Source of the DNA: Parus major
Taxonomy: Eukaryota > Chordata > Aves > Passeriformes > Paridae
NCBI RefSeq assembly: GCF_001522545.3
Contig: NC_031769.1
Coordinates: 24,289,617 to 24,353,616 of the forward strand
Direction of reading: 5' to 3'
Length of the DNA stretch: 64,000 nt
The notes below the pieces were generated by a model. The model had not been told where the DNA came from. It did not search any database and saw nothing but the letters and a program-made list of their open reading frames with translations. Both the position numbers and the translations under genes were made by a program. Below, in pieces: positions 15,351 through 28,092 of this stretch; the first letter of the stretch is position 1; each line of letters begins with the position of its first letter.

Positions 15351-17149
15351 CAAATTTGGGATCACTTTCACTATTTTAGCTGAAATCTTGGCCTCTCTGG
15401 AGCCACCAAGCCTTTTCATTAATTCATTTAGACTGAATCTAGGATTTTACTCCTAGTTATTCTTGCCAGTAATATATGGGAGAAACTTCAAATTTTACAA
15501 AATATTGAAGTTTTGGTTTAGGCATTTTACATTTACAGATTCCTGAGTGAATATGCAAGTAGGTAGTGACATTCTGAATTGGAATTTGAATTAATTACTT
15601 GCATCAACTAACATTATTGAGGAAAGTTACTATTTTTATAAGTTATGGTTGAATGACTGAAGCTTTTAGATACCACTTCTCAGAAGAATTGTCTGACAAG
15701 TAATGGTTAGGTTATTTTTATGTATAATAAAATATGTTTTTAAAATGATATAATTTTACAAAAGTAAGGTTCAAGATAAAATCAGTACATTTTTATTGTA
15801 AAACATTTTAAATAGTCATTTTTATGTAAGAATGAGTATATGTGTCCTTATAATTTTATTAACAAAACACATATATTTACGTTGTGAGTTATCAGTTTTT
15901 ATATCAGTTACTTTTTTTGTGTTTGATACTGCCAAAAGAGTATGTAAATTCACATGTAAGATGTGATTCCTTTTAGTTAAAAATAATGTTTTTTTCTCTT
16001 TTTTTACATACACGCACAATTAATGTACAAAGGAGTCTAATTCCACCTTTGCACGATGCCAGGTCTCACTGTGAATATGGAATATGTAAACAACCAGACA
16101 TACCTGTAACCTGCCAAAGGGCTGTCACAAAGATGAATTCACTTTTCATGCTGCAGTCATTTCTGTGACAGTCTCTAGGGAGAATCTGCATTAAATGTTT
16201 GACCACATGGAAAATCCAAATCTCTTGACAGGTCTGTCATTATACATTGTGAAACATAACAAAGTATTCTAAAGTTTTACTCTGTTAAATCTATAAAAGA
16301 AAATGCACATGATTTAAACCAAATGGAAACTTTGCTTTTGCACTAAACCCTCTTTTTGTGTTTTATTCAATGTGGCTGCTTTGAAGAATACTTACTTTAA
16401 ATCTTGACTGGAGCCATCTCCTAATTTTTAATATTTTTGAGAAACCATTTTAAAAGAAATCAGGATATTTTTACTCTTTTATTTATTATTTCTTTGCTGA
16501 AGAGCTTTAACTCGGGCTGACCTTGAGCTATGAACTTCCTTTCCTGTTTCAGGAAACAAAATTGCCTTTGCATGAAATATGCTTCAAAAGCCCTGGCAAG
16601 GCAAAGAGAAAATAATTTCAAGTGCTTGGGCAAATAGTGTGTAAACCAAGGGAAACTTTTCCTTGTGTGTTGAAATCATGTCCCACCCAAAATGGAAATT
16701 TTTCTATGACCTACATTACTTAAGAAAACAATCACCAAGTAAACTAATGTGTATTCTCAGCATCTTTGGGAAATGATTTTAACTTAGCTGCATTTCCTTA
16801 TTTAGCTTTTATTTTTTTATGTCATTTCCACACTGCAGCCTTAGAGCATATCTAATGGACACTGGCTTTTAATTTAAAATAAGAATTTGAAAAGTATGCT
16901 TGTTCTGTTGCCTACTTGACTTTACCAGAAGAGTTCACTTAGTTTTTTGACAAGACAAGCCCCTAATATTTCTTCATACCTTTAAAATCTTTTGCAAGTC
17001 AGCTTCAAACCAGACTCAAGAAAACAAGTGCTGTTTTATTTCCACAGGTTAGCTTCTCCATTGATTAGCTGTAGATTCCCATTGGGCTTTCAGTCCTGTC
17101 TAAATACATGTCAGTTTTAACACTTCCAGAAGACTTAAAATTCACTTGA

Positions 17150-17190
17150 CTCTCTTCCTTTTCTTTTTCTTTCCTTCCTTATTTGCTTTC
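17150..17190 (+). promoter_or_regulatory. Pyrimidine-rich tract upstream of exon 4
   Basis: About 40 bases of nearly pure C/T (ctcttcc, ttcttttt, tttccttcc) lie roughly 80-120 bases upstream of the first exon 4 acceptor. Such tracts can be bound by PTB-family splicing repressors, which often control neuronal alternative splicing. Whether this one affects the choice between the two exon 4 acceptors is inference from position and composition only. Confidence 0.35.
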
Positions 17191-17272
17191 ACCATTTCAA
17201 ACTCTCCTACTCATTCATCCACTATCATTTTGGTCCATTGGTTTTGATTTGTCTGACACTGCTCTTCATCAG

Positions 17273-17323
17273 TGCAGTCGCTGCATGTGTTAACATGGGA
17301 TACCTGTTATTTTCATTATTTAG
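17273..17323 (+). promoter_or_regulatory. DYNC1I1: 51-base alternative 3' splice-site segment, coding in the long form, acceptor signal in the short form
   Basis: When the upstream AG at 17271-17272 is used, these 51 bases are 17 codons. When the downstream AG at 17322-17323 is used, the same bases serve as the intron end: ttaac at 17290-17294 matches the branch consensus yUnAy, with its A 29 bases before the AG, and tgttattttcattatttag is the polypyrimidine tract and acceptor. The candidate branch for the long form is ctgac at 17253-17257, unusually close to its AG. That the two forms exist is established for mammals. That both are used in this species is inferred from the intact sites and open frame. 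Confidence 0.85.
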
Positions 17324-17414
17324 TCCCAACCCCTATGTCTCCCTCTTCGAAATCAGTGAGCACACCCAGTGACGCAGGCAGCCAGGACTCAGGGGATCTG
17401 GGACCCATAGGAAG
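17273..17414 (+). CDS. DYNC1I1: DYNC1I1 exon 4, long form: residues 75-121 plus part of 122
   Basis: With the upstream acceptor (catcag at 17267-17272) the exon is 142 bases and inserts [17 protein letters not shown] (residues 75-91) before [16 protein letters not shown]. With the second acceptor (atttag, AG at 17322-17323) the exon starts at 17324, is 91 bases long, and lacks exactly those 17 residues; both joins recreate a valine codon with the G carried from exon 3. Mammalian DYNC1I1 has the same two forms, and the insert here differs from the mammalian one, as I recall it, at two of 17 positions. The common part is a Ser/Thr-Pro-rich disordered linker (Pro-directed sites at S97-P98 and T105-P106), the region that in mammalian intermediate chains is phosphorylated and tunes dynactin and cargo binding. 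The donor AG|gtaaga is strong. The exon ends in phase 2. Confidence 0.95.
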
Positions 17415-20400
17415 GTAAGACACAGAGTTAACACACTTGAATAAATGTGAGGTTTTTTTTCACTTTGCTCTTACTTCCCCCTTTTTTCCTTGTCTGCTGT
17501 AAATAAGAGCATGCAGTATTGAATGTCTACTTTTGTTTCTGCATTGTCCACTGGGTGTTACCCAGTAAGAGCGGTCTCAGATCTGAGGCAAGTAAATGCA
17601 TGCAGCAAATGGATCTTAAGCTCTGAGCCCCAAACCCTATAGTGAAAGCAAGAGATTGATTTACACTTTTAAAATGGCCTACAGAAAGCTGTCATGCTGT
17701 TTGGAAATACATGAAAAAAAAGGGAGATGTGCCCAGAGGTAAAACCTGTTATTCGTGTTGAGTTATCTTTGTTCACATAATCAGTCCCCTTGGAATTCCT
17801 CCTCATGCAACACCAGGTTGCCTCAGGTTCCTGAGGCTGACTGCTCACTGCAGTGTGTGCCACTGAAAGGGGCAGAGAAGAGCTTGGACGGGAACAGGCT
17901 GAAACATCCCAGGACCCACTGGCAATTCTGTCTTGGAAACTCTGGATATTGGAGAGTTTAATGAATAATGGACAGGAAACAGCTCTGTTCTTGTTGTAAA
18001 GTGGAATGTGTGTGAGGGATGGAAACAAGAGTAATCTTATTTTTGTTTCCATGGGAGAAATAAAAAATGAAGTGGCAATCCAAAAAAAATTCCATCTCTG
18101 GAACAGAAAATAAAGGAGAACATGAGGATGCTGTACAAGCAGCTACACTGTGTATTTTGGGAAAAAATAAAAGATGTAAAAGATGGAACCTAATAGTTCC
18201 TTTTGTATCACACTAAATCAAGATAGAGCTGAGCTGCCAGCTCATCCAATTCTGTGAGCCAAGACTTTGCTAATGGCTTGAAAGCAGCGTGTTTGCTTTC
18301 TGTAGTTAACAGTGCTCAGTAGACATCAAATTATACCTCTACAGACACAGACTGCAATGTGACAGAGCTTCAGGTCACCAGATTTCACACCACACCAACC
18401 TTCTGCTTAGAAAAATCACACTTCCATAAGTAGAGAGTTTGTTGTGTCCCCTTCAGCCAGATGCAAACACTCTCCCTTTCGATGTGGATGCTGCACAGCT
18501 GCTATTAAATCAGCTCAGCCCCGCTCCCAGGACTACCCTCTAGAAGAAATGGAGCTTGTTAAGTGAAAAGACCTAGCCTGTAAGATGTAGCAGTTTAAAA
18601 CACAGAAAATAGTGTAATTCTGCCTTAATAAGTAAATGCAGTAGATTTCCACAAGACAAAATTCTCTGAGTAGAACAAAAAACCTTTTTAAGCAAAGTAT
18701 AGCCTTCTGTTCAGGATGAAGCTATTTACCGCAGTCCTGCATGAAGCTCTGACAAAGCTGGGTGGAGACTTCTAAATTCCTGCTTTTCCTCTGAACCCTA
18801 ATGGTGTAACTGTTTTACTATTAAGGTAAAAAAAGGCTCTTGGAAGAATTTATTTGGCTGTTACCCACTTTGGCTCTCTGTCAGCAACACGCAATGAAAG
18901 CACATGACCACGTGTCCTTTCAGAGGAGAATGGAGTTTGTCCCCTTCTTCCGAGCTCATGACATTCTGCATTGTGAGCTTTCATTTTGGAGCCATTTTCC
19001 GGCTTCTTGAGGCCGTACTAGGAATTCGGTGGGAATCCTAAGACCTTGCTTGTAGTCTCCCAGTTTGCTTGGCATATTCTCAGGTATTGAAAGGGCTGTG
19101 CTGTGCGCCAGGAAGGCTGCTCGCAGATCTTTGCCTGGAGCGATTGGTTTGTGGTAATGGAAATACGATAATGTCTGGTCCAGGCCCTGGGGAATGTGTG
19201 TAAGCAGTGGATAGTATTGGCAATTAGTTGAATTAGTGTCACTGGGTGCAGGTAGATGTGCTCAGAGTCCGTGTGAACAGGTGCACTCCAGCCTGCATGT
19301 GTGATAGAGTGGTCAGACTTGGCGAGGAAGATGTTGATAGAACTGTCATCACAGTGGGTAAACAGGATGAAACCACCTCAGCTGTTTTCTCTGAGTAGTG
19401 CACAGACCTCTCATCTAACTTATTTTATTAAACTTATTTTACTACATATATTGTTGCCTGTTGATCTGTATAGACAAGGTTATCCTACTTCATTTTAATT
19501 TATTTTTTCTTTTCACTTTCTGTGATAGAGGGGGCACTTCTGCTGGATCCCCTGTCATGCCATCATGCTTATTAGCTCTTTCACTTTTCTGTACTAGGCT
19601 GAGCTCAGGCTTTAGAGGAGAGCAGATTAGTTTCAAAGCTGCTAATGCCCCAATCTCAGTGATCACAGCTTGTCTGTTGTTGCTGCTGCTAACTGCTGCA
19701 GAAATAATGAGCTCACACAGCCTGGCAGAAATCCTGCGGGCAGTCTGGTTACTCATTGCTGAAGTGTTCCCCAGAGGAAGATGATGGATATTAAAGAAAA
19801 AAAATTAAAAAATAAAAAAGCTGTGAAGTCACAGATTTTGGCTCGTTACAGGAGAGAGGCACTGTTGAAAGCTTTGAAGAATGCAGGAGATCTTCATACG
19901 TTCCTGTAAGAGGGAACATATTTTGGTACAGAACTAGGTTGTGTTCATACTTCTTTGAGTTGCTGATACTTCTGGTAGTTGTCAGACTTAATCTGTTAGT
20001 CCCAATATCACCAAGTATATCTGAGATATGCTTTGATCAGCAAGCATCTGCGATTTCTTATATCAAAGTGAATGTAGTTCAGCCAGAAACACAGATTTAT
20101 GACATCTGTTTTTCAGGAAAGAAAATTGATAAAGTGAGAGTTTGAACACTGCTTAATTGTAGTCCTGGAACCACAGATCTCACTCAGTCTTACTTTGCAA
20201 GATGAAAACTGATTAGTAACTTGCTCACCAAGTTTAATAGTTACATAGGAGCAAACAGGCTCCTGCAGCAGAAAAGGTGAAAGCAGCAAAGTATTTGGTA
20301 TTGAAGTTGGAGAAATATAAAACAGAAAAAATTCAACAGTGAGACAGATTCACTGCTAAAGCAATTTACCTAAAGAGTCTGTGGGACCTTCTATCAGTGG

Positions 20401-23400
20401 TCATTTCTTGTCCAGGATAATGTGCCTGGCAAACAGGCAGACAATAGGTCAAACAACAATTCATTCATAAAAGTTGTACAGCCCTTTTGTTGCACAGGAA
20501 GAAAAGCTGCATGGCCACAATAGTCACTTCTGCCTTGCAACCTACAGACTAGTAGTGCTGCTATCCTTCAGGACCATTGTCCATTATCTCCAGCACAATA
20601 GCCAGAGCAATGTTGTCTTTTCTCTGATTCACTGTATTAGAAGAGGAGGTGTGGACTTTGTAATAGAGGAACCATTTCTATCTTTGGCATCCCAGGTTTC
20701 TATGGGTTATTTTTTTGGCTGATTAATCTTTAGTACCATTTTCCTATTTGTCATAACCTTTTCACTGGGGAAAACATTAGGTTTGAGCAGCATTCCAGAT
20801 TCCCTCTGAGCCATGACGGCAACTGTAAGAATAAGCAGATGTTAGATGTATAACTGTTCTAGAAACTGCTGACTGAATGTTTTCACTTGGACAGGAGAGC
20901 CAAATTTTTATTATTTTTTTTTGTGATCTTGGGGATCATATCTGGGTAGCCAGATGTGTGTTACACTTTGATTTTGGTGCTGTTCTTAGTTACCAGGCTA
21001 CACTGAACAATTCACAGGAGTTGTTGCTCAGAGAACTACTTACCTGTCTCCACATTGCTTTACACATCCCATTTTGCTTTTCTGGATGCCTGTGTTGCTT
21101 GTGCAACACAGATAGATGGAAAAATGACATAGCCTGAGCAGATATCCATCTCTGAATAGATGGGTCATTGGTTCACAGAGCTTTCTTATATGATGTAGTC
21201 AGACATGACTCATTTTGCATAAGACAGTATTGCAGGATTGCATGGAGATTCTCCTTGTAATAGAGTATGCTTGGCTCTTTCAGGATAGGTGTTTTGGTTT
21301 GTTTAGCATTTTGTAAGCATTTTGATGATTCCCTATGTCCTCTTGCTGATGGTCAGCTTATGCACACACAGACATGCACAACTTCAGTGTAGATTTGAAT
21401 TCATATGAAGACAAGGGCTGAGGTAAAGGTGTTTGCTGAGAGCTCCTGTGCTGTAGCATAGCGTGAAACACAAATTTGTTTCTACTAAAATAAAACTCCT
21501 TTGTAATAACTATGTACATCTCCCTGGATACTCTGAACTTTTACTACCCCAGTGTGCTAGAGAGGATGCTAACTAATATAATTGAGCCACAATGAAACAT
21601 GCCCATGGAGAGGCAGGTTCTGCTGCTCAGCATACCTTAGGCATTTGTAAGTGTTGTCTTTGCAGCACTCACATGTGAATTTTGAGTTTGTTGTCTGAGG
21701 AAGTGCACAAGGACAGACCTTGTACAGTGCCTCAGAGACAGGCAATGCAGTATAAGGTTTTGTGGGCTGAGCAGCTCCCTAGAAAGACCTCGTATCCTGG
21801 CTCAGGCAGGGTCCATCTGCCCTTTGCATGTCAACATAAGATAGCAGAAATACATCTGTGCTGGGAGGAGGTGCTGCTGTGGCTGGGCAGCCTTCAGGGC
21901 TCACACCAGCCTGCATTGGTGTGTGTGCCTGTGTCACCTACAGAGGCTCCTGTGCTCACCTGGCATCTGGCATGCTGGGAGGAGTTCCTTTTGGGGACCA
22001 AGGGGTGATTCATCCCTGTGGCCCAATCTGCCCTGTATCCTTCACTGCTCCTGTGTGTTCCTGGCTGGGAACAACCTCCATGTGCTCAGATAGCTTCACT
22101 ATCCTCCAGTAGTAGGTTTGCACAGTAGCATCTCATTTATTGTGAATTGTGTGTATGTGTGTGCCCAGAGGAGTCCCATGAGTGCAGCACTTCCCACTGT
22201 GCATTGGGGAACATGAGAATCCCATCAGGCTGGGTGTAAGGTTTCCTACCTGCCATCTGCTCAGTGAACAGCGCCAGGCTCAGCTGTCTTGGATGTGTAA
22301 AGGTTAATGGTTGCCCTCCCTTCTGCAAGAATTTTACGTGTGTTCTTTTTGCTTTCTAGCTTGTGTATATTGCTGTGCATAGGTTTAGGTAGATGATTAT
22401 TTTGTGGGCTCACATAAAGACAAAGATATTAATCTTCTGGTGGCTTCTTCCAGAGGATGGTTATTTCAAAATGGTGCTTTATCTGTTGTAAAATAATGTA
22501 AGCTGGATTATTTTGTGCTGTTTCTCTCATAGCCCATTGGACTGTGCTGTGGATTTGTTTGGCTACAGCTACTCATTCTGTAGTTATTGTTCTTATTTGG
22601 ATTAGGGTACAATGTAGTACTTGGTTTAAATGGTTCATATGTGATTTATGTTGTTGTTCCTTTGATATCACAGGTTTTGTGATAAGTTTTATGCACTGAA
22701 ATCGATTAACTAACTTCAGTGTATGAAGCATACTTGCAGTAAAGCAGGGTTAGCCCTTCTTTGGATGAAGCTCTAAATATTTAATGAAAGATCCTGTGAG
22801 AATGCGTTTGAGCATTGCATTAGGTAGCAAAGAAAACAAAAGATAAAGGGAAACTGAATTTCTCAAAGAGATTTTGTAGCAGTAATATGCTGGAAAAGTT
22901 AGATCACTCTGGAATCCTGATTGTCTCACCATCACCAGTTTTTTTTATTCTGCATAAAATACATAAATGAGCAATCCTAGAAATAGAACAGCTGTCTACA
23001 ATGCTGGAGCACTTTTCTCTGAGGAGCAGTATCCCCTTTGGCTTTGGCTCATGGCATGATATTTTTGTCCACTAGATCAGTTCATCTTGCAGTCACTGTG
23101 ACCTCTGAATGTTCCCAGTTGTATTCCAGAGAATATAATAGCAGCTGTCACATTAGGTTGGATGTCCTTACTGATAAAGAGTCAAGAGCATGTCTTCTTC
23201 TCTCTCATTCTGTTTTGAAGTTTGCTGACAGTCTGCATTTGTGTATATTTTCATCAGATATGATCCTGTGTTCCTTCCATCTACCATGGCCACTTTGAGC
23301 CATTTTGTTATAAAAAGAAATACACTATTTTCTTTCAATGTGTTTTCTTTCAAAGTGTTGATGTTCACTCCAAAATTGTATTGGCCCAGTGCAGGATATG

Positions 23401-23678
23401 ATTCCAGTTCTTTTTCTCTGCAGCATATTGTTTACTCATTTTTGTAAAGATAATAGGTGTTCTGATTTATAATGCAGTATCTAAACACACACACACCAGT
23501 CTTGTGTTAATCCCACGTTACTTCATGTCTGACTGTCAAACACAAACGTTTCATGCTTTTCAGATACACAGTCAAAAGGAAAGAGATAGCTCTGGAGCAT
23601 CTGGGCACCAAATGAGTCAAAGCATGTCATTATTTTATAGTTTTATAAATTTATTTTATAATCTTGTTCCCTGTCAGT

Positions 23679-23699
23679 AAAAAAAAAAAAAAAAAAAAA
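23679..23699. repeat. A21 homopolymer
   Basis: Twenty-one A in a row. The upstream sequence shows no gene or LINE resemblance and no clear target-site duplication, so it is not supported as the tail of a processed insertion. Confidence 0.95.
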
Positions 23700-26067
23700 G
23701 ATATCTTTACTCCAGTGTGTTCCTACTACATAATATTTAAAATCAGAAAGACACTTTTTGTTTGATGATCTCTCATGAGTACATCAAAGTGTTTGGGTTC
23801 TGTCTGTTTTTCCTGAAAAATCAGGCTTGGCGACTCAGCTTTAATTTTCAAACAGCTTCTTAACTAGAACAGTAATATAACACATCAACAAGCTGAAGAA
23901 AGGGTATTCTAGAGAGAATGCCATTCTCTCTATTAAGTGTCTACTTTTCTATTTAATTAGACAGAAAAAGAAGGCAAATGAAGTTAGATTCTGGTCTCTA
24001 ATTTGTGCAGGAAGGTTGTATTATTGTAGCAGATGACCTTTAATTGTCCATATAGCATATTTCCTATGTTCTCTTTAGCTGTAGAAAGCATCTCTCACAG
24101 ACATTAGCAAAACCATGTTTTCTGTAAGACCTGCTAAAACCACTGCCAACAGAACCACACTGCCTTGGGCTTAGCTACTTTATCATTAAGCAAACGCATT
24201 TGACAGGTTCTTTGCCGTGATGCTGTTTCATCACTGCCACTCAGCTTTGCATTACCAGCATTTCATTGTGTTACCACATTCAGAAATGACAGGGATCCTT
24301 CTTCACTTGTTCCAGGACAAGTGGGCCTGTGATGTATTGCCTCAGGAGCAGCAGCTGTAACAGTTATTGGTAGTGGATTACTTTCTTTATGGTGCTTTTT
24401 TTAAGATCAATTTATATGTACAAAATGCCTTCTAAATGGCTGCTTTAGTGGCATACTTATTTCATAAATGGGCTGAGCCAAAGGGAGGTACAGAACAATC
24501 TAAAGACTCTAAGGGAGCTACACTAAAGACTGAGGGAAAATAACTACTTCATGGCAAACTATGCTTGCATGGTGCTTTATTCAGACAAAGAAGGATTGTA
24601 ACCCTAGGGACTGTTGTGTAGTCTTTCACAGTGCAGAGTCAAGAGAATTTTTCTGCTTGGTGGCTATCCACTAAATGGGATAGCCTGTGGGATGCTGTGT
24701 TGCCACTCTGTTTTGGTGGGGCTTAGTATGGGGTGTGCGCCATTACATGGTAGGACAGAAATTGATAACACCCAGCTGCTACATTTTTTCCCATTAAACT
24801 ACCACAACTCTGTTGTCAGGATTGCTTGGCACACGTTTCATTTCCAGTTTCCAGCAGACTTAGAGGCCAAATCATGCCTTAAGCCTTCTTGACCTGAATG
24901 GTGATGGTTTCTGTGAAGCAGTGACAGTGTCACCTCCTCCCCTTGCCTGGGGGGACCCCTGGCTGTCTCTGCTGTCTTTGGCTTAGGAACTCTGCTGCTT
25001 TTTAAAGTGAAGCTGCCATCTCCCACACCTCCCAGCATCAGCCTGATTACAGGATAGCAGTGGGTGACTGTGTTGGGCTGTCTGCACATCGCAGCTGCCC
25101 TGCATAGATTAGGATGCAAGACTGGGGGATGGCAGATCCCTTACACTGTTTTCCCTCCTTTTCTCCCTGCACAAGAACCACAATCCTTCTCCTTTACATT
25201 CAATGAATATTTAGCCCTAGGTATCTAAAGCCTCTCCCTGCCAGTTTTTTGGGTTTTTTTTAGCCGATAGACAGAAGCAGACACCTTGGGGATTGATATT
25301 TGGCAGTCGCTTTCAAGTGTCTGTTATATCTGACCTAGAAAGTAGGGAGTGTTTTTTGGTGTGTGCCAGTTACAAAGTCTGAATGGTCCATATTAATTAG
25401 AATCATCTGCAATCCTTTTAGCATGTGAGCCTCTGGCATCATTAAGGATTTTCATGCTTTCCTTCCTAAAGGATTGATAGAGTTCAGTCCTCCAGATCTT
25501 TGATTATTTTTCTCATTAGCAAGCATCTCCATGCTATAAATCAAAGGAGAAGGAAAGATTGCTGTTCCCAGGGTGCTTCGTAAAATGCCTTAGAAACCTG
25601 AGCCCCAGCTGCATCCAGAAGAAAATAAAATTAATGTATAAAGCCCCACTTAACCATTTAGGTTATCAGCCCAGCTATAGTTAGTTCTCTTTAGTTATTT
25701 ACAGGCATATCATCATATATTTAGTCAGACAATCAGATGATTTTTGGGACTAAAACACTAATCCTCTTAAAACAAAACAAGTTACTTGCTAAGGCTAGCT
25801 CAGCTTAAACAGTTCTCTTGCACTGAATTTCATCTTGATTTAATTAAACTTCAAGATCACCTCCTATCTTAAACTCATACAGTTTGTGTATGATGTTTTC
25901 TCCTTCTCTAGCCTATTAAAAAGACTTTAGGAAATTTTCATTCACAATTTTATGTTTTATCTGGAAAAGTAAAAAGGTTCAATGAGAAACTATTTCAGTA
26001 ATGAAATTTTTAGAATTTTTCTTCAAACGTGTAATGTGGGAATTGCTGCCACAAGTGAGATACTGCT

Positions 26068-26090
26068 ATTTTTATTTTATTTTATTTTTT
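26068..26090. repeat. TTTTA-type microsatellite
   Basis: atttttattttattttattttttt, a short pentamer run in intron 4. A similar run occurs at 44150-44174. Confidence 0.85.
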
Positions 26091-28016
26091 TCCCCAAGGA
26101 GTTTTGAAACAGTCTAAGTATGCCATGTAAAATTTTCCATAAGCAGAACCTATGAAAATGAATGTCTTTCCATTTAAAACTGATTTTGATTCATAAGTTT
26201 TAGATGCACTTACTTACTTTAATGGTTCAAACTCAGAAAATAATTTCTGAGCTGTTCTATTAAAAACCAGATCATTGGGTCATGAGAACTTCGGACATTT
26301 TGACTGTTAATGTGAAAAATTTTTGATAACTCTCATACAGTGATTTCTTGTTTCAGCTCTAATTGTAACAAAAATCTCATCCCCTTTTGGAATGATTTTT
26401 CTTTTTCTGCCACAAAGTAAATGATATAAAGGATGGGAAACACTATCTCCTCTTTCATCTAGCAGTTACTGGATTTTAATATCAAAGCAAAATGAAAAAA
26501 TTGCTGAAATCTTACACATTCTTCTTCAGATGAGTAATAGCAGACCTAAATGTTGTAGGTTCCAACCTTGGTGTTACCTCTTTGAGTCCTCTGCAAGTTT
26601 ATGGATTGCCTTTCCTAGATTTGACTATTAAATATTATTTTGACTTTTATGCAATTGTACCCAAAGCCCCTTGAGGTTTATGAGGAAACTTTCCTCATAT
26701 GCATATCCATGGAGTCTGGATCAAAGACTCCTAATGTGAGTACTGCAGTTCCTTTCAAGCATTTGCACGAGCTGATAGCATGTAAAACTTCTCCTGCCAA
26801 GTTCTTTCTTTACATTTGTGATCATTTGAGTTCTGTTTTGCTAGTTCTTTGTTTCAGACTTACACTTGGTATGAAAGCCAAGACAAAAATAGTGTTTGAA
26901 AAAAGAATTTTCAGGGTTTGCTAAGGGAATAAAACAACTTGTGCCATGCCTCTGAACCTGTTTTTTATTACTGCACTTTCAAAATGGCCATTTTGGTATC
27001 TGGCTCTCAGAGTAAATCTGTGTCAGCTCTAACTATTTGACCTTCTGTCCTCACAGATCCAGCCTGCTGCCTACAGTGACCCTCCTGGTAAACCAGCATA
27101 AATTTGCAGACTAAGATTTCTGTGGCTATAGAATGTAAAGTGTGAATATGATATTGCCAGGAGATCTGTAATGCAGACTGAATCAAAGGACAGACTTCAA
27201 ATACAGCAGCTAAGTTCAGCAGATTGGAAGAATTAAATTTCTGATTTAATTAGTCAAATTCTGTGAAATGGAAAACAGCAAGGTGTTGGTCCTGTGATAT
27301 GGCCTTATTATTGCAGGCTTGCCAGAATTGTTCATCCTGATTTAAAACTCAAATTGTTTTTGAAAACTATGAAATCCATTCTATAGAATAACCTTAATTC
27401 AAGAAGAATTTTGACATAGACATGTATTTTAAGTATTATTTGTCTGTGATTTTTACATAAATATACCTTAAAAAAAACCCCATGTTTTAAACTCATGCCA
27501 TTCTGAAAAGGGCTCTTATGGTTCCCAGGCAGCTAAAAGATAGTGCTGTGCTCTCAGGGAGGTCAGAGTTGCTCTTTTTATTGGTGAAGACTGGAAGTCA
27601 GAGGTGTCAGCCTGCTTGGAAGTGTAAATGCAAAGCCAAGCAAAACCTTCTGGCTGTGCTTCAGCAGCAGCGCCAAACTCCTTGTTCTCTGGATGTATTA
27701 AGGCATTTTATTTTATGATTAGCCGTAGCAGCCCAGTTCTGAGCACAAGAACACACAGTGAAGCCAGAGCAGACTTCTGCTCTACGAGCACAAGTGAGGG
27801 TGGTGTTGAGAGGCACAAATCCTGCCCGACTGCTGATAGCCATCTTGCTTATAGTGTGCTTCAGAAAACAAGTAGCACAAGGAAGGTATTTTCTTTTTGC
27901 CAATCCTTTCACAGTGGAACAGATCTGCAAAACAGAGTAAAACAAAACAGATGGCAGCAGAATAGTGCCTTAGATGCAAAGCAGCCATTGAGGCAAGTGG
28001 TACTTTTCCATCTCTG

Positions 28017-28055
28017 ACTAGTGATAGTCATACTAGTCATACTAGTCTAACTAGT
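28017..28055. repeat. Cluster of four ACTAGT palindromes, 9-base subrepeat
   Basis: actagt occurs at 28017, 28032, 28041 and 28050; the last three are exactly 9 bases apart within gtcatacta units. A small slippage-derived repeat. Confidence 0.9.
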
Positions 28056-28075
28056 AGCTTTGAATCTTCTTTTTT

Positions 28076-28092
28076 TGTGTGTGTGTGTGTGT
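28076..28092. repeat. TG microsatellite
   Basis: About eight tg dinucleotides following a T run. Short. Confidence 0.9.

Larger units (their letters stand above)
14578..17272 (+). other. DYNC1I1: DYNC1I1 intron 3
   Basis: A 2.7 kb intron ending at the upstream exon 4 acceptor (or 51 bases longer for the short form). It contains the pyrimidine strand repeat at 15212-15350 and a pyrimidine-rich tract at 17150-17190. The stretch 15700-16500 is strongly AT-rich. No other feature is recognised. Confidence 0.93.

Noticed and set aside
23600..23700. A21 run as the tail of a processed pseudogene
   Set aside because: No mRNA-like sequence, polyadenylation signal at the right distance or target-site duplication was recognised upstream.
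27628..28017. 129-codon plus-strand frame overlapping several others on both strands
   Set aside because: Overlapping open frames on both strands in one place reflect low stop-codon density, not a gene.
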